A stretch of 64,000 nt of DNA from Neurospora tetrasperma FGSC 2508 (lineage: Eukaryota > Ascomycota > Sordariomycetes > Sordariales > Sordariaceae). Position numbers and translations under genes: made by a program. Of this stretch, positions 1 through 10,284 are shown one piece after another. Every line of letters begins with the position of its first letter. Within the stretch, counting starts at the first letter, position 1. The notes under the pieces were generated by a model. It saw nothing but the letters and a program-made list of their open reading frames with translations, was not told the DNA's origin and searched no databases. The stretch is taken from positions 359,373-423,372 of the forward strand of contig NW_009799099.1 of assembly GCF_000213175.1 (NCBI RefSeq). The letters are read 5' to 3'.

Positions 1-1006
1 ATCCGGTAACAGAAGGGGCACTCAAATGGCCCTTGTTGTGCTTCGTCTGGCATTGAAGGCATTCTTGATCGAGATCCATCAGGAACTGAGCTAGGGGCAA
101 AGGAGGTCTCGGTTCGACCAGCCTCAGAACGGCTGTCGAAGTCCTCGACACCAGAACCGTACCAGTTGGATGTCTTCAGGTGTTGCGGGAGAGACGAGGC
201 CACGGTGGTCTCTCCTACTGTCTTTGTGTCATGGCATGGCGGCTCTATTCCATCTTCGGGCAGTCCTTGCGCAAGTTTCCGACGGTGCTCCTCTCGATAT
301 CGAAAGTACTGGCGCCTGAAGGAGTTGGCTTTTCCAAGCTGATTGACGATCCCTTGATGTGCGGAAGGAAACTTATTTAGGATATGGGCTGTGTCAAACG
401 CTTCATAGTGAGAGGTATCAATCATTGCTGACCGCCTGAATCGATCGTGAGGGGCAGGGTGGTGGATCGAAACTGATAGTCGGAATAGACAGTTGATGAT
501 CTCGGAGGCTTCAGACACAATTTGGGATAGTTCTGTGAGACCTGCGGGAGACTGGGCTTCTGGGCCATCACTGTCAGAGTCCTCATCGTCTGAGGTGGGT
601 TCCATGCTGTCCCAAGATTTGACTGTTCCGTTGGCTATTGAGGTTCCTGTCCAAAATTGCCACACTCGCACGTTAGCCTTGTATGAGCAGACCTGTGAAG
701 TTCTTAGGGCTCAAACTCACCATCCTGAAGGCATTCCACCAGGCCTTTCAACAGGTTGATCACCTGGGTCCTGATGTGCGATGCATCCTGTAGCCGGTAA
801 TCCAGCGAGGACCGCCCCGTCCGATGTGCCCTCAGGTTCGTCGACCATACACGAAATCTGCCCAGCTGATTCTTGATGGAAGGTCGAAGATCCTCCGGGA
901 CATCATTCTCTACCAGACCACACTTTTGGGTTAGAGCCGCAAGACTGTCGTTCAGTGACTTGAACCCGTCGAGGCATGAAGGCACCAAGGCCGAGATATT
1001 TGCCAT
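1..1006 (-). CDS. AcuF-type C2H2 zinc-finger protein, 3' end cut by window edge
   Basis: The start codon is at 1006 and the gene runs off the left edge. Exon 1 is 1006-721, a 74-nt intron is 720-647 (GTGAGT donor, GCTAAC branch, ACAG acceptor), and exon 2 is open from 646 to base 1. The N-terminal about 95 residues (MANISALVPSCLDGFKSL...) are helical. They are followed by an Asp/Glu/Ser-rich linker and a block containing INCLFRLSVSIHHPAPHDRF and RRQYFRYREEHRRKL, which I recognise from a large fungal family. Next to the edge the frame reads GPFECPFCYR, the first Cys pair of the C2H2-like domain called 'oxidoreductase acuF-like C2H2 zinc finger'. The family's function is not established; nucleic-acid or protein binding is inferred from the zinc finger. 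The promoter is shared with the divergent gene at 1502. Confidence 0.8.
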
Positions 1007-1501
1007 GGCTCGTCTTCGGGTTACTGCTAAAGGACTTTGTTGGCATCGATGAAAATCCTGTGATGGCGTACCTCTAGATTGAATAGAGGTAGGGTTCTTG
1101 TTGCTAGCCCCAACTTAAGAAAATTGATGTTCCCTTCAACTGTGAGGTGGGAGAGGTGAAGTTGGCACACTTGAGCCGCCTTACAGGTGCCTATTAGACG
1201 AGTCAGTAAGCACGATGCAACCTTGACATACCCAACCAAACAGCCAACCAGCCAGTATGAAGCCCAATGCGGGGTCAGGCAGCGCGGGGAAAGGACGGAC
1301 TGCGCCACTGTGGTTTGTTTGGCAGGCATCAACCTCAAATGTTGACAGCGACGTGTGCCATTTGACTCCTACCTTATCTGTAGGGTATGTATCCATCCCC
1401 GTTCATTTCATCACACGCCTGCCTACCGCTGACCAGCCCGGGTCGATTTGTGACAGCTCGTTAGTTCATCATCCGGCCGAGCTCAATTGCAAGTCCCAGC
1501 T
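1007..1501. promoter_or_regulatory. Divergent intergenic promoter region with octamer hairpin
   Basis: This 495-bp gap separates two genes transcribed away from each other and should hold both promoters. The clearest structure is an inverted pair, TACCTCTA at 1069-1076 and TAGAGGTA at 1084-1091, separated by 7 nt, which could fold as a hairpin. The same octamer recurs across the window. No clear TATA box was seen. Confidence 0.5.
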
Positions 1502-3431
1502 ATGTCAGGATTAGAGGTCGCTGGTCTTGTCCTCGGGGCGTTGCCTCTCATCATCTCTTCCTTGGAAGGCTATGCCAAAGGTGCCGGAGCATTTAAAAAA
1601 TGGCTGTTCTACAGACGGGAGCTCACGATTCTGCAGAGAGGGTTGCAAACAGAGCATGCGAAGCTCCAAAACGTCTGCGAGAAGCTGCTGATGGGGATAG
1701 CACAGCCACCCGTTATCGAGCAAATGATCAAAGATCCGTTCGGGCCCCAGTGGATGGAAGAACAGATTTACCACAAGATCCGGCAGAGGCTATGGAGAGC
1801 AGCCGGGGTCTTTGAGGAGAATCTCAGAGATATCCAAAAAGCCCTGAAAGAGTTGGAGGACAAGTTGAACCTACCTGTAGGTTCGGGTGTTGAGGTATGA
1901 GAGCTCCCAGTTGTTCTCGCCCCAAGGATTCTGCTGAGAGTGTCTTGCTAACGTTCTCGTTCGCTAGCCCCTACCGGATAGAGTCAGTTTCAGAAAAGAG
2001 CTCAAGAGACTATCATTCGCTCTCAACAGGTCGGTGTATCTGGAACTGCTGACTCGCATTCGAGATGGAGTGTCGAGCCTTGAGGCATTAACCTCCCAGA
2101 ACTCAGACCTGGAGCCCGAGAGGGTCAAACGATCAAACGGAAGGTTATATCGTCTCATGAATTCTCTATCGAGCGCTATCTACCAGGCTCTGTGTGCAGC
2201 CATGAATGCCTGCCAGTGCCCTACTTCACACCGTCTCGGACTGAAGTTATCAACACCTTCCTACACCAGCCTCATACCGGAAGATGAGGATGAAGACGTG
2301 GTCAGGAACTTGTCGATGAAGCTTGCGATATCCGATCAGGACACTGCACACGGAAAGCTCGATCGATCATGGTCTTCTTTTATGGTCAAACCTTCCAGTC
2401 GACCTCGGCAATGTCAAGTTTCCACTCACCAGAAGCCCACTGCGTTTGTGAAGTCCGAATGTCCAACAAAGCGGGCCCGGAAAACCGTTGGGTTCTCCTT
2501 ATCAGGAATGTCAGCAATGAAGATACATAGCCTGCGGTCTCGCTACTCGTCTCGAGAGGTGGAGGTGAAAGCATCATCAAGGTCCTCCACTCACACTGTG
2601 ACCCTTGAGGTTGTCAGCACGAAACTGGAAGCATCAAACCAAGACATAATAGTGGACCTTTGTGAAACCTTAAGACAGCTGCCGAGCCTAGAAGCAAGCA
2701 GTTGTTGCGGCCATATCATCGGACCAGCGGCAATCAACGCTTCCGCAACGGAACGATACGGTCTCTACGCATTAGGTCATCTGCGTCCCTCAGGCAGCTT
2801 TGGCCAATGCTCCTTCATATCTCTCCATGAAGTATTGACCGAGCAACTTACTGCTCCTTGCCTTTTCTATGACGAAGACAGACTACGACTTGCCTACACA
2901 CTGGCATCCAGCGTCCTCCAACTGGCAGGAACCCCTTGGCTCACAACCTATGTGACAACGAAAGACGTCTTTCTAATCCGATGCAATGGCACGACACATT
3001 TCCAGGAGGCCTTTGTCATCAGACAACTTCCCGAAATATCGGATTCGATGCAACTCGATACCCAATCACCACAATGCCTCGCTGGCGGCGTGCAACCGAA
3101 CCAGGGAATGCTCTTTCTGGGCATCATTCTCATTGAGATCATGCTCGGAACACCTTTTGACTTCTTCCGCGAGTCCCATATCAAACAGCATGGTCCTTCG
3201 ACGCTGGGATCGTTTTTCTCCGATTACGAGACAGCAATCACGCTGCTCGGCAGACTTGAGACGAAAGGCGGCCCAAACTACAAGCGGGCTGTTGAACGGT
3301 GCATCAAGTGCAAGTTTCCTCAACCAAAGGCAAACCTTGACGGTGATGAGTTCAGGAGACTCGTGTATGGTCATGTGGTAGCGCCGTTGGAAGAGGACTT
3401 GAAGCAATATTCTCTGCCTGACCTGCTGTGA
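1502..3431 (+). CDS. DUF7580-domain protein (prion-inhibition/STAND-type accessory family)
   Basis: Two exons, 1502-1894 and 1968-3431, are joined in phase 0 across a 73-nt intron (GTATGA donor, GCTAAC branch, GCTAG acceptor), giving 618 residues. The protein opens MSGLEVAGLVLGALPLIISS, the hallmark start of a fungal family whose N-terminus resembles helical HeLo/SesA-type domains. The C-terminal third (about residues 360-615) matches DUF7580. It contains SCCGHIIGPAAI, RLAYTLASSVLQLAGTPWL, a LGIILIEIMLGTPF segment reminiscent of the helix F region of kinases, and an ending like AVERCIKCKF...YGHVVAPLEEDL. I see no intact kinase catalytic loop. The family is linked by annotation to heterokaryon/prion-type recognition, but direct evidence for this protein is lacking. 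The first ATG was chosen because the N-terminal motif starts there. Confidence 0.85.
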
Positions 3432-3698
3432 TGGCACATGACGGCCGGGGATTCATGAAGTAGGCTACTCGTGAATCCGACTGAAGTTAAAAGCGTGCAA
3501 CAAGTGATGGTGCCGGAGGATCCAGAAAGCGGTGACGTGTCTTGGGGCAAACAAAGAGGTCTGGCCACGGAACTCAGGATTTGTTCCGGATACAAATCTT
3601 CCGCGAATAGAGGTATATCTACAGCCCTTACCAGCATGCCGGAGAAACAGGAAATCTCAAAGTCCACGGCTTACCAAAACCTCCAGTTTAAACTAACA

Positions 3699-3944
3699 AT
3701 GTGCGCTATCTGGCTCGAAGGAGAAGTCACCTACCCGTGCGGACACGTCGTCAAGCACTCGTACCGCACCTTGGTCCAGCTCAAGGGATGCAAGCTAAGT
3801 CCCTGCACAACGGTATCAACCTACACGCCTGGAAGGACGGTTTCTTTCCCTTGCTCGACGTGTCAATCCAATGGCTCGTACTATTGGGAGAAAGGGTGGA
3901 ACGCATGGGTTAAGAAACAAGTCAGTTTTGCGAATACGGGCTGA
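3699..3944 (+). CDS. Small Cys-rich protein, possible zinc binder
   Basis: An 81-residue frame starts MCAIWLEGEVTYPCGHVV. Cys and His residues are arranged as C, PCGH, GCKLSPC and FPCSTC, which recalls the short fungal proteins that begin MC and carry a RING-like or treble-clef-like Cys/His set. The C-terminal half is aromatic and basic (YYWEKGWNAWVKKQ). The same frame is open upstream to 3471 with an in-frame ATG at 3507, so a longer N-terminus is possible; I preferred 3699 because the motif begins there. It follows the DUF7580 gene by 267 bp on the same strand. Function unknown. Confidence 0.5.
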   Translation: MCAIWLEGEVTYPCGHVVKHSYRTLVQLKGCKLSPCTTVSTYTPGRTVSFPCSTCQSNGSYYWEKGWNAWVKKQVSFANTG

Positions 3945-4227
3945 GGATCGAGAAAGAGAAGAACCCAAAGTAAAGGAACAGTAACGTCGATGGAAGGATG
4001 TTCATAACGTTAGGGTCACTGGTCTAATAACAAATCGATGGTATTCCCTACTTGCCCCTTTCCCTCAGTTCGATACGACCATGACACTCTTCCCCTCCCC
4101 CCAAGCAACACCAACTTCCCTCCCAAACCTCAAATTCTGCCTATTCTCATCCTCCTGCTTCCCATTTGCCCCTCAGAACCATCGTCCCCCAATTCCGCAC
4201 CACTTCCACTTATATCCCTCATCGGAT

Positions 4228-4776
4228 TCACCCCCTAAACCCCCCCACAGCCTCCACCCAAGCCGCATACTCCCCTTCCCCCAAGTATCCCTCCCCTCTC
4301 AACTCCTCCACGACCCCCAGCACAAAAGTCTGATCATTAAACCCCTTATCCGTCGGCGGAAACGTAATATACCGATCTACCTTCTCCAGAAACACGTCCC
4401 GCATATTTTCGTCTGCCACGCACAACGGGATGAACGTCCCTTGCATGTTGAGTAGTTGGTGCGTGGTTAGGTCGGCGGAGGGGAGGTAGTTGAAGGTTGG
4501 TTGTTGCTGGGACTGGGACTGGGACCGGGACTGTGACTGTGTATGGGACTGGGCGGAAAAAGGGGAAGAGGTGATGACGGGTTGAGGCGCCACTTCGTAG
4601 ATCTCCCAGACCGAAGAAGGGGAAGTGATGGATTGCGAGGGGTGGCTGATGCCGGAATAGGGAGCGGAGATGGCGAAGAGCCACCGGTAAAAGTGGTTGC
4701 CGTAGGTTGGACGGAGTGAGGGGGGAAGGGGGAGGATGATGGTTTGGATGGAGCGTTGGCCTTTGAGGAGGGACAT
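4228..4776 (-). CDS. Conserved-looking hypothetical protein, 182 aa
   Basis: Single-exon frame starting MSLLKGQRSIQTIILPLPPS. The N-terminal 65 residues look globular (RPTYGNHFYRWLFAIS; VWEIYEVAP). A low-complexity Ser/Gln/Arg stretch follows (SQSRSQSQSQQQ, from a CTGGGA/CTGGGACTG simple repeat at about 4506-4550). The C-terminal half again looks folded, with MQGTFIPLCVADENMRDVF, a Tyr-Ile-x-Phe-Pro-Pro-Thr-Asp segment and a Gly/Glu-rich end. The spacing of conserved-type hydrophobic and charged residues suggests a real gene, but I do not recognise the family. No signal peptide or membrane segment is visible. The DNA upstream is GC-poor and non-coding for over 1 kb. Confidence 0.55.
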   Translation of the reverse strand: MSLLKGQRSIQTIILPLPPSLRPTYGNHFYRWLFAISAPYSGISHPSQSITSPSSVWEIYEVAPQPVITSSPFSAQSHTQSQSRSQSQSQQQPTFNYLPSADLTTHQLLNMQGTFIPLCVADENMRDVFLEKVDRYITFPPTDKGFNDQTFVLGVVEELRGEGYLGEGEYAAWVEAVGGFRG

Positions 4777-5910
4777 TGTTGATGGTTGGTGGTTAAAATT
4801 GAAGGTTGAAGGTCGTGAAAGTGATGTGAGTTCTTTTCCTGTCGATCTGTTTGACGAGTGGGTTGGCTGCCTGACCTTTTGTCTTGTTGAGACTCGAACA
4901 ATGGGGAGATGTGTTTGCGGCTCGTGCCGGCCGGTGTTTGCTGTCTGTTGGGCCGTCTTCTTTCTTGCAATCGCGGGACAGAGATTAAACGTTGAGATGT
5001 CCCGTGGTCTCGATCCTTCTGGAATGTTTGTCCCTTGTTTGTTCCAAAGCTAGCAGCTAACGCTCCTGTCTTTATACCGCGTTGACGGTTCAAAGTCTCA
5101 GGCGTCTTCATGCTCGTACCTCTTGGCATTTCGTTCCTTCCAAGCACATGTCGTCCTGCGCTCTCGTTGGTTCCCAACACAACGGAAACTTCAAGGAAAT
5201 AATGACAGGCAACACGTGGAATGCGGCACGGACGGGTCCGATTGGGAATGAACGAAACAACTGCAAGGTCTGATACCTCTAATGCTCATAAGCGCTTACA
5301 GTCACCTCCGCCTTCGGCCACCATGACTGTTGAAGACGGCGGGGTCTTACTAGTCGTAGTCTAACAATAGCCCCGAACTCTCACCAACTTCCATGTCGTT
5401 CATAGGTACTAATGCTCCTTCAGCATTAGTACTAACACCGTTGGCAAAAGATCTCATCCCAAGAAGTCGGACGGTGGATGTCGCAAAGTTCGCTTATGAT
5501 GATATGTGCCCCATTGTCGAGGCGAAGTCAAGAACGGTGGACCGTGAGTGGTGCAACAGCCGACAGACGAGCGGAAGGAATACGGCGCTAAGAGAGAAAA
5601 GGCGCTGATTGACGGAGTTCGTGACCGGCGTCGGGGATTTACGAAGGGATAGGCATGGTGCAAAAGTGGAAGCCTAGAGCTTCCCCTTATATGTTGTGGA
5701 GTGATTTGTCACAGGTTTTCGGAGCATAACACCCGTCGCGCGTTTTATCATCAAAACACTTTGGGATTGCGGAAAGAATGGCAGAATGTCTCGCTTCATT
5801 ATCTGTTGGTCGTAATCCTCAAGGATCGAAGTTGGAAAGAACCATGGCCCGGCGGATCTCACCTCCCGATCCTCTTCCTTCCGCTGATGGATTTCGCGCC
5901 ATCTCACTCG
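4777..5910. other. Intergenic, no gene seen
   Basis: This stretch of 1.1 kb lies upstream of the 4776 gene and downstream of the 5911 gene. Short frames exist on both strands but none has family features or splice support. One copy of TACCTCTA lies at 5274-5281, and a short imperfect palindrome around 5409-5428 (ACTAATGCTCCTTCAGCATTAGT) could form a hairpin. Confidence 0.4.
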
Positions 5911-7506
5911 CTACTCCTGTTCGAGCGAAGCCAAGAACGTTGTACTCACCAACTGCTTTATGCACAGGGCAAGATTGACCAGAAGAGAAGCAGCTGCGGC
6001 CACCACCAACACGCAAGTGACAATGCCAAAGAAGGACGAGTTCAACTCTGACTTGAACTGCACCGTGGAAAGCGCCAACGCCGCCACCGGAATGACAGTA
6101 TCACTGCATTGCCCCTTCCATGACAGTCTTCTGTGGATGGCAAAGCTCACGAATGCCACAAGAGAGACAATAAGCCAGAGAGCGGCCAAGCCGAGGAGGA
6201 GCAAGGCCAGAAGGGTGCATACCACGTGAGCAACCTGCGCCGTAGCAGGCGTGCCGAACAAGTTCCCACTTGAAGCTCTTGCTTGGGTGTCGTCGCCACC
6301 AAGAATAGCACTGACGTCCTCCACTGCTCTTCCGAGCATCTGTACCGCCGCGGCACAAACACTCGCCGACCCCATCATCCACAACGAAAGCTTGATCAAG
6401 TGGACGGACGCCCATCCTTCCACCTGTATCATCTCCTGCTGCAGCACCGCAAACAGGAATAGCGTGGTGAAGAGCGCCACTCCTTCCACACAAAACGACA
6501 ACACCAACACCGGAGTCGCCATGCCCACTGATAACGTTCCCAACCTCACCAACACCGACACCAACAGTCCTCCTACTAATGCCAACAGCCCCATCCCAAA
6601 AGCCGAAGTCAGCATACATCCCGGCAACACCACCCTCACCTCATTCTCTTCTTCTCCTCTAACGTTGAGTCCCTTCCTCAACACCCACCGCTCACTCTGC
6701 CCTCCCACCACCCCCATTAAAATTCCCATCACAAACACCATCGTGCCCGTCATCCACACCACCCCAACCCACCACATCACATAAGCAATCATCGTCAACA
6801 CACGCCTCCTCAGCTCTTTTTCCCCTCCTCCATCAGCATTCCCCTTTCCACTCCAATGCTCAGCCTGAAGCCGGTCATCACCATACCCAGCAAGAAACAC
6901 AGCAAAAGCCACCAACGTAAGCCACGCCATCGGCCAATAAGCGAGAGCCCCCAACTTGCTGGCGTTAGAAGTTAATTCAGGGCATAGCTGGCGCGGCCTA
7001 GTACAGCACTTGGAATGAACCAAGGAGCAGCAAAGCATGAGCAGCGAAAAAAGAATGAAGAGGACAACGTCGGTGATGAAGAGGGCGGTGGTGAGGGTGG
7101 TGAGGCCGTGAAAGCGGTAAGGAGGCGGGAGGAGGAAGAGGATGAGGGAGAGGAGACCGAGGGATGTGGGCCATGTGAATCTCTCTGGCGTTAGCTTTGA
7201 TATGTGGGATGGGATGGGGAGGGGGTGATGTGATGGTAAAGCGTACCGAGATAAACCGCAGCTTTGGATGAGAATGTTGGATGGGCTGCGGGGACGCAAG
7301 TCCTTCCGTTGAGGCGCCGTGAACGGCTCGGCGGTTGCGTGATGTGGTCGTCGGTGTCGCTTGCGCACGATCTTTCGTCGCTCGGGACTCGGGGTTGGCT
7401 CGTTAATGAGAGTGTCACCGAAGAACTCGGAGATCTTGGAGCTGGGCCTCGCAGCCGCATCGAGTATGATTGGAATGACGCCCTCTTGCTTTTTGACGCT
7501 GTACAT
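5911..7506 (-). CDS. Multi-pass membrane protein, possibly SLAC1/TehA/Mae1-like transporter
   Basis: The frame is open throughout (531 codons), but a 66-nt intron at 7246-7181 is likely (GTACGC donor, GCTAAC branch, GAGAG acceptor; length divisible by three). Splicing gives exons 7506-7247 and 7180-5911 and about 509 residues. An Arg/Pro-rich N-terminal tail (KIVRKRHRRPHH) is followed by about nine hydrophobic helices. The start of the membrane part (FTWPTSLGLLSLILFLLPPP, then YRFHGL, then LFITDVVLFILFSLLML) resembles the first two helices of the malate/sulfite (Mae1/Ssu1) permease family; later helices match only loosely. Substrate cannot be assigned. An alternative is an unrelated fungal membrane family. 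The protein ends CIKQLVSTTFLASLEQE, so the C-terminus is probably cytosolic. Confidence 0.6.
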   Translation of the reverse strand: MYSVKKQEGVIPIILDAAARPSSKISEFFGDTLINEPTPSPERRKIVRKRHRRPHHATAEPFTAPQRKDLRPRSPSNILIQSCGLSRYALPSHHPLPIPSHISKLTPERFTWPTSLGLLSLILFLLPPPYRFHGLTTLTTALFITDVVLFILFSLLMLCCSLVHSKCCTRPRQLCPELTSNASKLGALAYWPMAWLTLVAFAVFLAGYGDDRLQAEHWSGKGNADGGGEKELRRRVLTMIAYVMWWVGVVWMTGTMVFVMGILMGVVGGQSERWVLRKGLNVRGEEENEVRVVLPGCMLTSAFGMGLLALVGGLLVSVLVRLGTLSVGMATPVLVLSFCVEGVALFTTLFLFAVLQQEMIQVEGWASVHLIKLSLWMMGSASVCAAAVQMLGRAVEDVSAILGGDDTQARASSGNLFGTPATAQVAHVVCTLLALLLLGLAALWLIVSLVAFVSFAIHRRLSWKGQCSDTVIPVAALALSTVQFKSELNSSFFGIVTCVLVVAAAASLLVNLALCIKQLVSTTFLASLEQE

Positions 7507-7827
7507 GATGCTCGCTATGTGATCGAAAGTGTTGATGTGGGAGACAAGCTGGGCAGAAGGCTTGCAGGTGCGTCTTGCATACCTACAGTAGGTAGATCAG
7601 GAACTGTTGACCGTCCAACGTCATGATGAGTTGTTTGACTGTAATTCACAAGGGAAGCCTGAGCGGGCGGTCTGTGCCACGCAAGGATTTTGATGATCAC
7701 AACCACGAACCATACCAATTTCTCGATTTTTTTCATTCGACATGCTACTGCCAAGAACAGAGATGTATACCACCCACCTTTACAGAAGCTGATGATTGAG
7801 ATATTCTACCTTCCTCGTGTCAAATCA
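7507..7827. other. Intergenic between two minus-strand genes
   Basis: This 321-bp gap holds the promoter of the membrane-protein gene and the 3' region of the HET gene. A short frame at 7754-7515 lacks any recognisable feature. Nothing else is seen. Confidence 0.4.
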
Positions 7828-10284
7828 TCAAATCCTCACCTCCTTCACGTCCTTATCCAACACCGGCGGCCAAGGACCAGCGGGCAACTCCACCCTCCGC
7901 TCATGGTGGTGGTGCAGCTCCGCAAGGAAGACACTCGTGACGCGTTCATACAGCGGGCCAGCGTCATCCTCCCCAACCTTTCTAAAAAGCAGAAAGTGGA
8001 AATCGAGGAAATTTGTCGACTGAGGGAAACTTCTCGAGTAGAAGTACAGACCCAGCAGGGATACACAGCTTCCGTTGACTTGCTCAAACAAACCCGGCGG
8101 TAAGTCCTGTTCCTTGCCTACCAAAAATGGCGGGGACACGTACTTCCAAACACAGGAGATGGTGCCTTTTTGGTCTTGGACTTCAGTACATACGAGGTCT
8201 GCCTCAAAGACTGAGCCGGTTATGCTGAGGTAGTCCGGGAACTTGCCGATGATTTCGGAGCGCTTGAGGATTTCGGAGTGGTCCGTTATCCAGTCCAACT
8301 CCTTGTCTTTAAAGGCAAACTTGATGCTGACGGGAATTTGGCTTGTTCCGAAGCCTTGACCAGTCGTCAAGCGACCGGGAGTGACGCTCGCGTCGTGGCT
8401 TGGAAGGCTCTTCCAGCCGGCCCAGGTCCAACTTGGGAGGACTGTTCTACGCGGTGAAACCTCGGTGGTATTGTTACCCGTGGCGGCGCAGTCAGGCTTC
8501 GCCAGCCATTCATCCTTCCAGAAAAGGCTTCCCAAAAGCTCGCAAACGCTTACCGCAGGATGAGTGTCAACTTCAAAGAAGATTCCCTGCGGCGGAGAGA
8601 CCCGATACTCATCAGCCTTAAGATTCTCCGGCACCCGCGAATGTTCCGGTCCACGATACGGCAAGCCCCAAACGAACCTCAAGGGTGTTTGATCCCGATA
8701 CGTCTGGATGATCCCCTTCATAGCGTCCAGGCCATCCATGTCATACGACAAAGTCCTGTTCATGAACTCTCCTACCCGTACCCAAAATGCAGACTCCCAG
8801 TCCCACCAGTCCCAGGGGTAGGGAAACACGGCTTCCTTCTTGCTGATGGATTTCCCTACGTGGTCTCGCCGCGCGAGATGTTCTCTCTTACGGTGTGGCT
8901 TTTGATACCCCCATTCCCGCCCGTTAAACTCTAATTCGCCTGTGGTGTGCATCTCCTGGCACTGAAAGTAGACATGTCGATCGGAAAAGACGAGTCTGCG
9001 CTTGGAAAGCAGGCCCTCCTGGTACGTCCAGCCGCGGGAATGCCACTTTGCCGTACGGATCTCCGTATCAGGCGGATTGAAGTAAATGAGTTGCAAGTGG
9101 TTGTTGCCACCGTTATAAGGAATGTCGGTCCAGAGCTGCGGAATACGTGGGGCCGAGCTAACTCCCGGAAGGCCGTACTCTGCGTCCTCGCCGGCGGCGC
9201 CAATGATGGTGAGGATTGAAAGGGAGTAAATGCTACCCATGTTCTGGATCTGTATGTGCTTTGCGTATGGGTCGTTCTGGGGGATGCAGTACCGATCCAC
9301 CCAAAGGTACTTGTACCCAAGTTTCAGGGTAACTATCATGGCGTCGTTGACGATCTTTGGGAGTTGGTCACCCTCGGGGAGCGTGGGAGTTGTCATTGAA
9401 GTGGCGCCTGAGGTGCCCCATACGTAACTTAGTGTGACGTATCGAGGCTTGCCGAGGCCTATTGCTGGCACTATCTTTCTGCTATGGCAGTCAATGAGAC
9501 ACAGTCCCGGAATGGTGTCGGAGAGAGGAAACGACGGTGCGTCGATACAGGTTGAGTGCTCAATCTCGCAAAAGGTCAACCACTGCTTAATAACATCATA
9601 GTTAACTGTGTCTGACACCCCTTCATCCTCGCCGCCGTGATCCTGGCAGGGGAGGATGTAATGAGTCTCGGACCATGTTCGGTGCAGCTTGCTGACCCAA
9701 GGACTTTGCTTGTTTCCGTCTGGACACACTCTAAGTTCCAGTACTTCCACATCAAAGAACCCTGTGTCGGCACCGGGGTCATCGCACGCAAAAGCGGTGG
9801 CACCTGTTATCCTGCGGGTACCAGGCTCGATATAGCCACTGTTGGAAAACTCCTCGACCGGAAAACCCATTCTTGATGAACAGGCTGCAAAGAAGGCGCA
9901 CGTCGGGCACGTATCGCGGTTGTTCATGCTCACGCGCCACGTCTTTTTTGGTTCCCAGCACGGCCGTAAGGTGTGGAAATCCAGATATGCTAAAAGGTTG
10001 AGGGTGCGCCATGATTGTGCTTTGATACCTTTGTTCGGTTCGAAGATGTTGTGGAGTTTGATCCATTGGCATTCGTGGCATAAGCCTAGATCCTCGGTCT
10101 TCTGTTGTCGGGGTTTGAATGCCTTCCTCAAACAATTCGCTGCTCGAGCTGCTGCGGTAAAGCGTTGCCATGACCGGGACCCCGACCTCTCTTTTCTGGC
10201 TGAGAAGGATGAATCCGGGATTCTCATAACTTCTTGATTCAATACTTTGGGCTCCTCCGAGCGGAAATGCCGGGTCCAGGCCAT
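7828..10284 (-). CDS. HET-domain (heterokaryon incompatibility) protein, 818 aa
   Basis: Single-exon gene. The N-terminal 270 residues carry Cys pairs typical of the region before HET domains (GLCHECQW at about 67-74, DTCPTCAFFAAC at about 124-135). The HET domain runs from about residue 281 to 430, with RYVTLSYVWG, a LPKIVNDAMIVTLKLGYKYL segment, LWVDRYCIPQND, SIYSLSILTIIGAAGED and SRGWTYQEGLLSKRR. A WTWAGW-type motif (LPSWTWAGWKSL) follows near residue 650, as in many family members. HET domains trigger cell death when incompatible hyphae fuse, and structural work relates them to TIR domains. Partner and specificity are unknown. Some canonical positions differ slightly (VDRYCI where VD-x-LCI is usual). 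The gene lies next to the small-gene array that starts at 12 kb. Confidence 0.93.
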   Translation of the reverse strand: MAWTRHFRSEEPKVLNQEVMRIPDSSFSARKERSGSRSWQRFTAAARAANCLRKAFKPRQQKTEDLGLCHECQWIKLHNIFEPNKGIKAQSWRTLNLLAYLDFHTLRPCWEPKKTWRVSMNNRDTCPTCAFFAACSSRMGFPVEEFSNSGYIEPGTRRITGATAFACDDPGADTGFFDVEVLELRVCPDGNKQSPWVSKLHRTWSETHYILPCQDHGGEDEGVSDTVNYDVIKQWLTFCEIEHSTCIDAPSFPLSDTIPGLCLIDCHSRKIVPAIGLGKPRYVTLSYVWGTSGATSMTTPTLPEGDQLPKIVNDAMIVTLKLGYKYLWVDRYCIPQNDPYAKHIQIQNMGSIYSLSILTIIGAAGEDAEYGLPGVSSAPRIPQLWTDIPYNGGNNHLQLIYFNPPDTEIRTAKWHSRGWTYQEGLLSKRRLVFSDRHVYFQCQEMHTTGELEFNGREWGYQKPHRKREHLARRDHVGKSISKKEAVFPYPWDWWDWESAFWVRVGEFMNRTLSYDMDGLDAMKGIIQTYRDQTPLRFVWGLPYRGPEHSRVPENLKADEYRVSPPQGIFFEVDTHPAVSVCELLGSLFWKDEWLAKPDCAATGNNTTEVSPRRTVLPSWTWAGWKSLPSHDASVTPGRLTTGQGFGTSQIPVSIKFAFKDKELDWITDHSEILKRSEIIGKFPDYLSITGSVFEADLVCTEVQDQKGTISCVWKYVSPPFLVGKEQDLPPGLFEQVNGSCVSLLGLYFYSRSFPQSTNFLDFHFLLFRKVGEDDAGPLYERVTSVFLAELHHHHERRVELPAGPWPPVLDKDVKEVRI

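Noticed and set aside
4467-5180. 237-codon minus-strand frame overlapping the 4228-4776 gene
   Set aside because: Its open length follows from the Ser/Gln simple repeat being open in more than one frame; the 4228-4776 frame has the better protein character.
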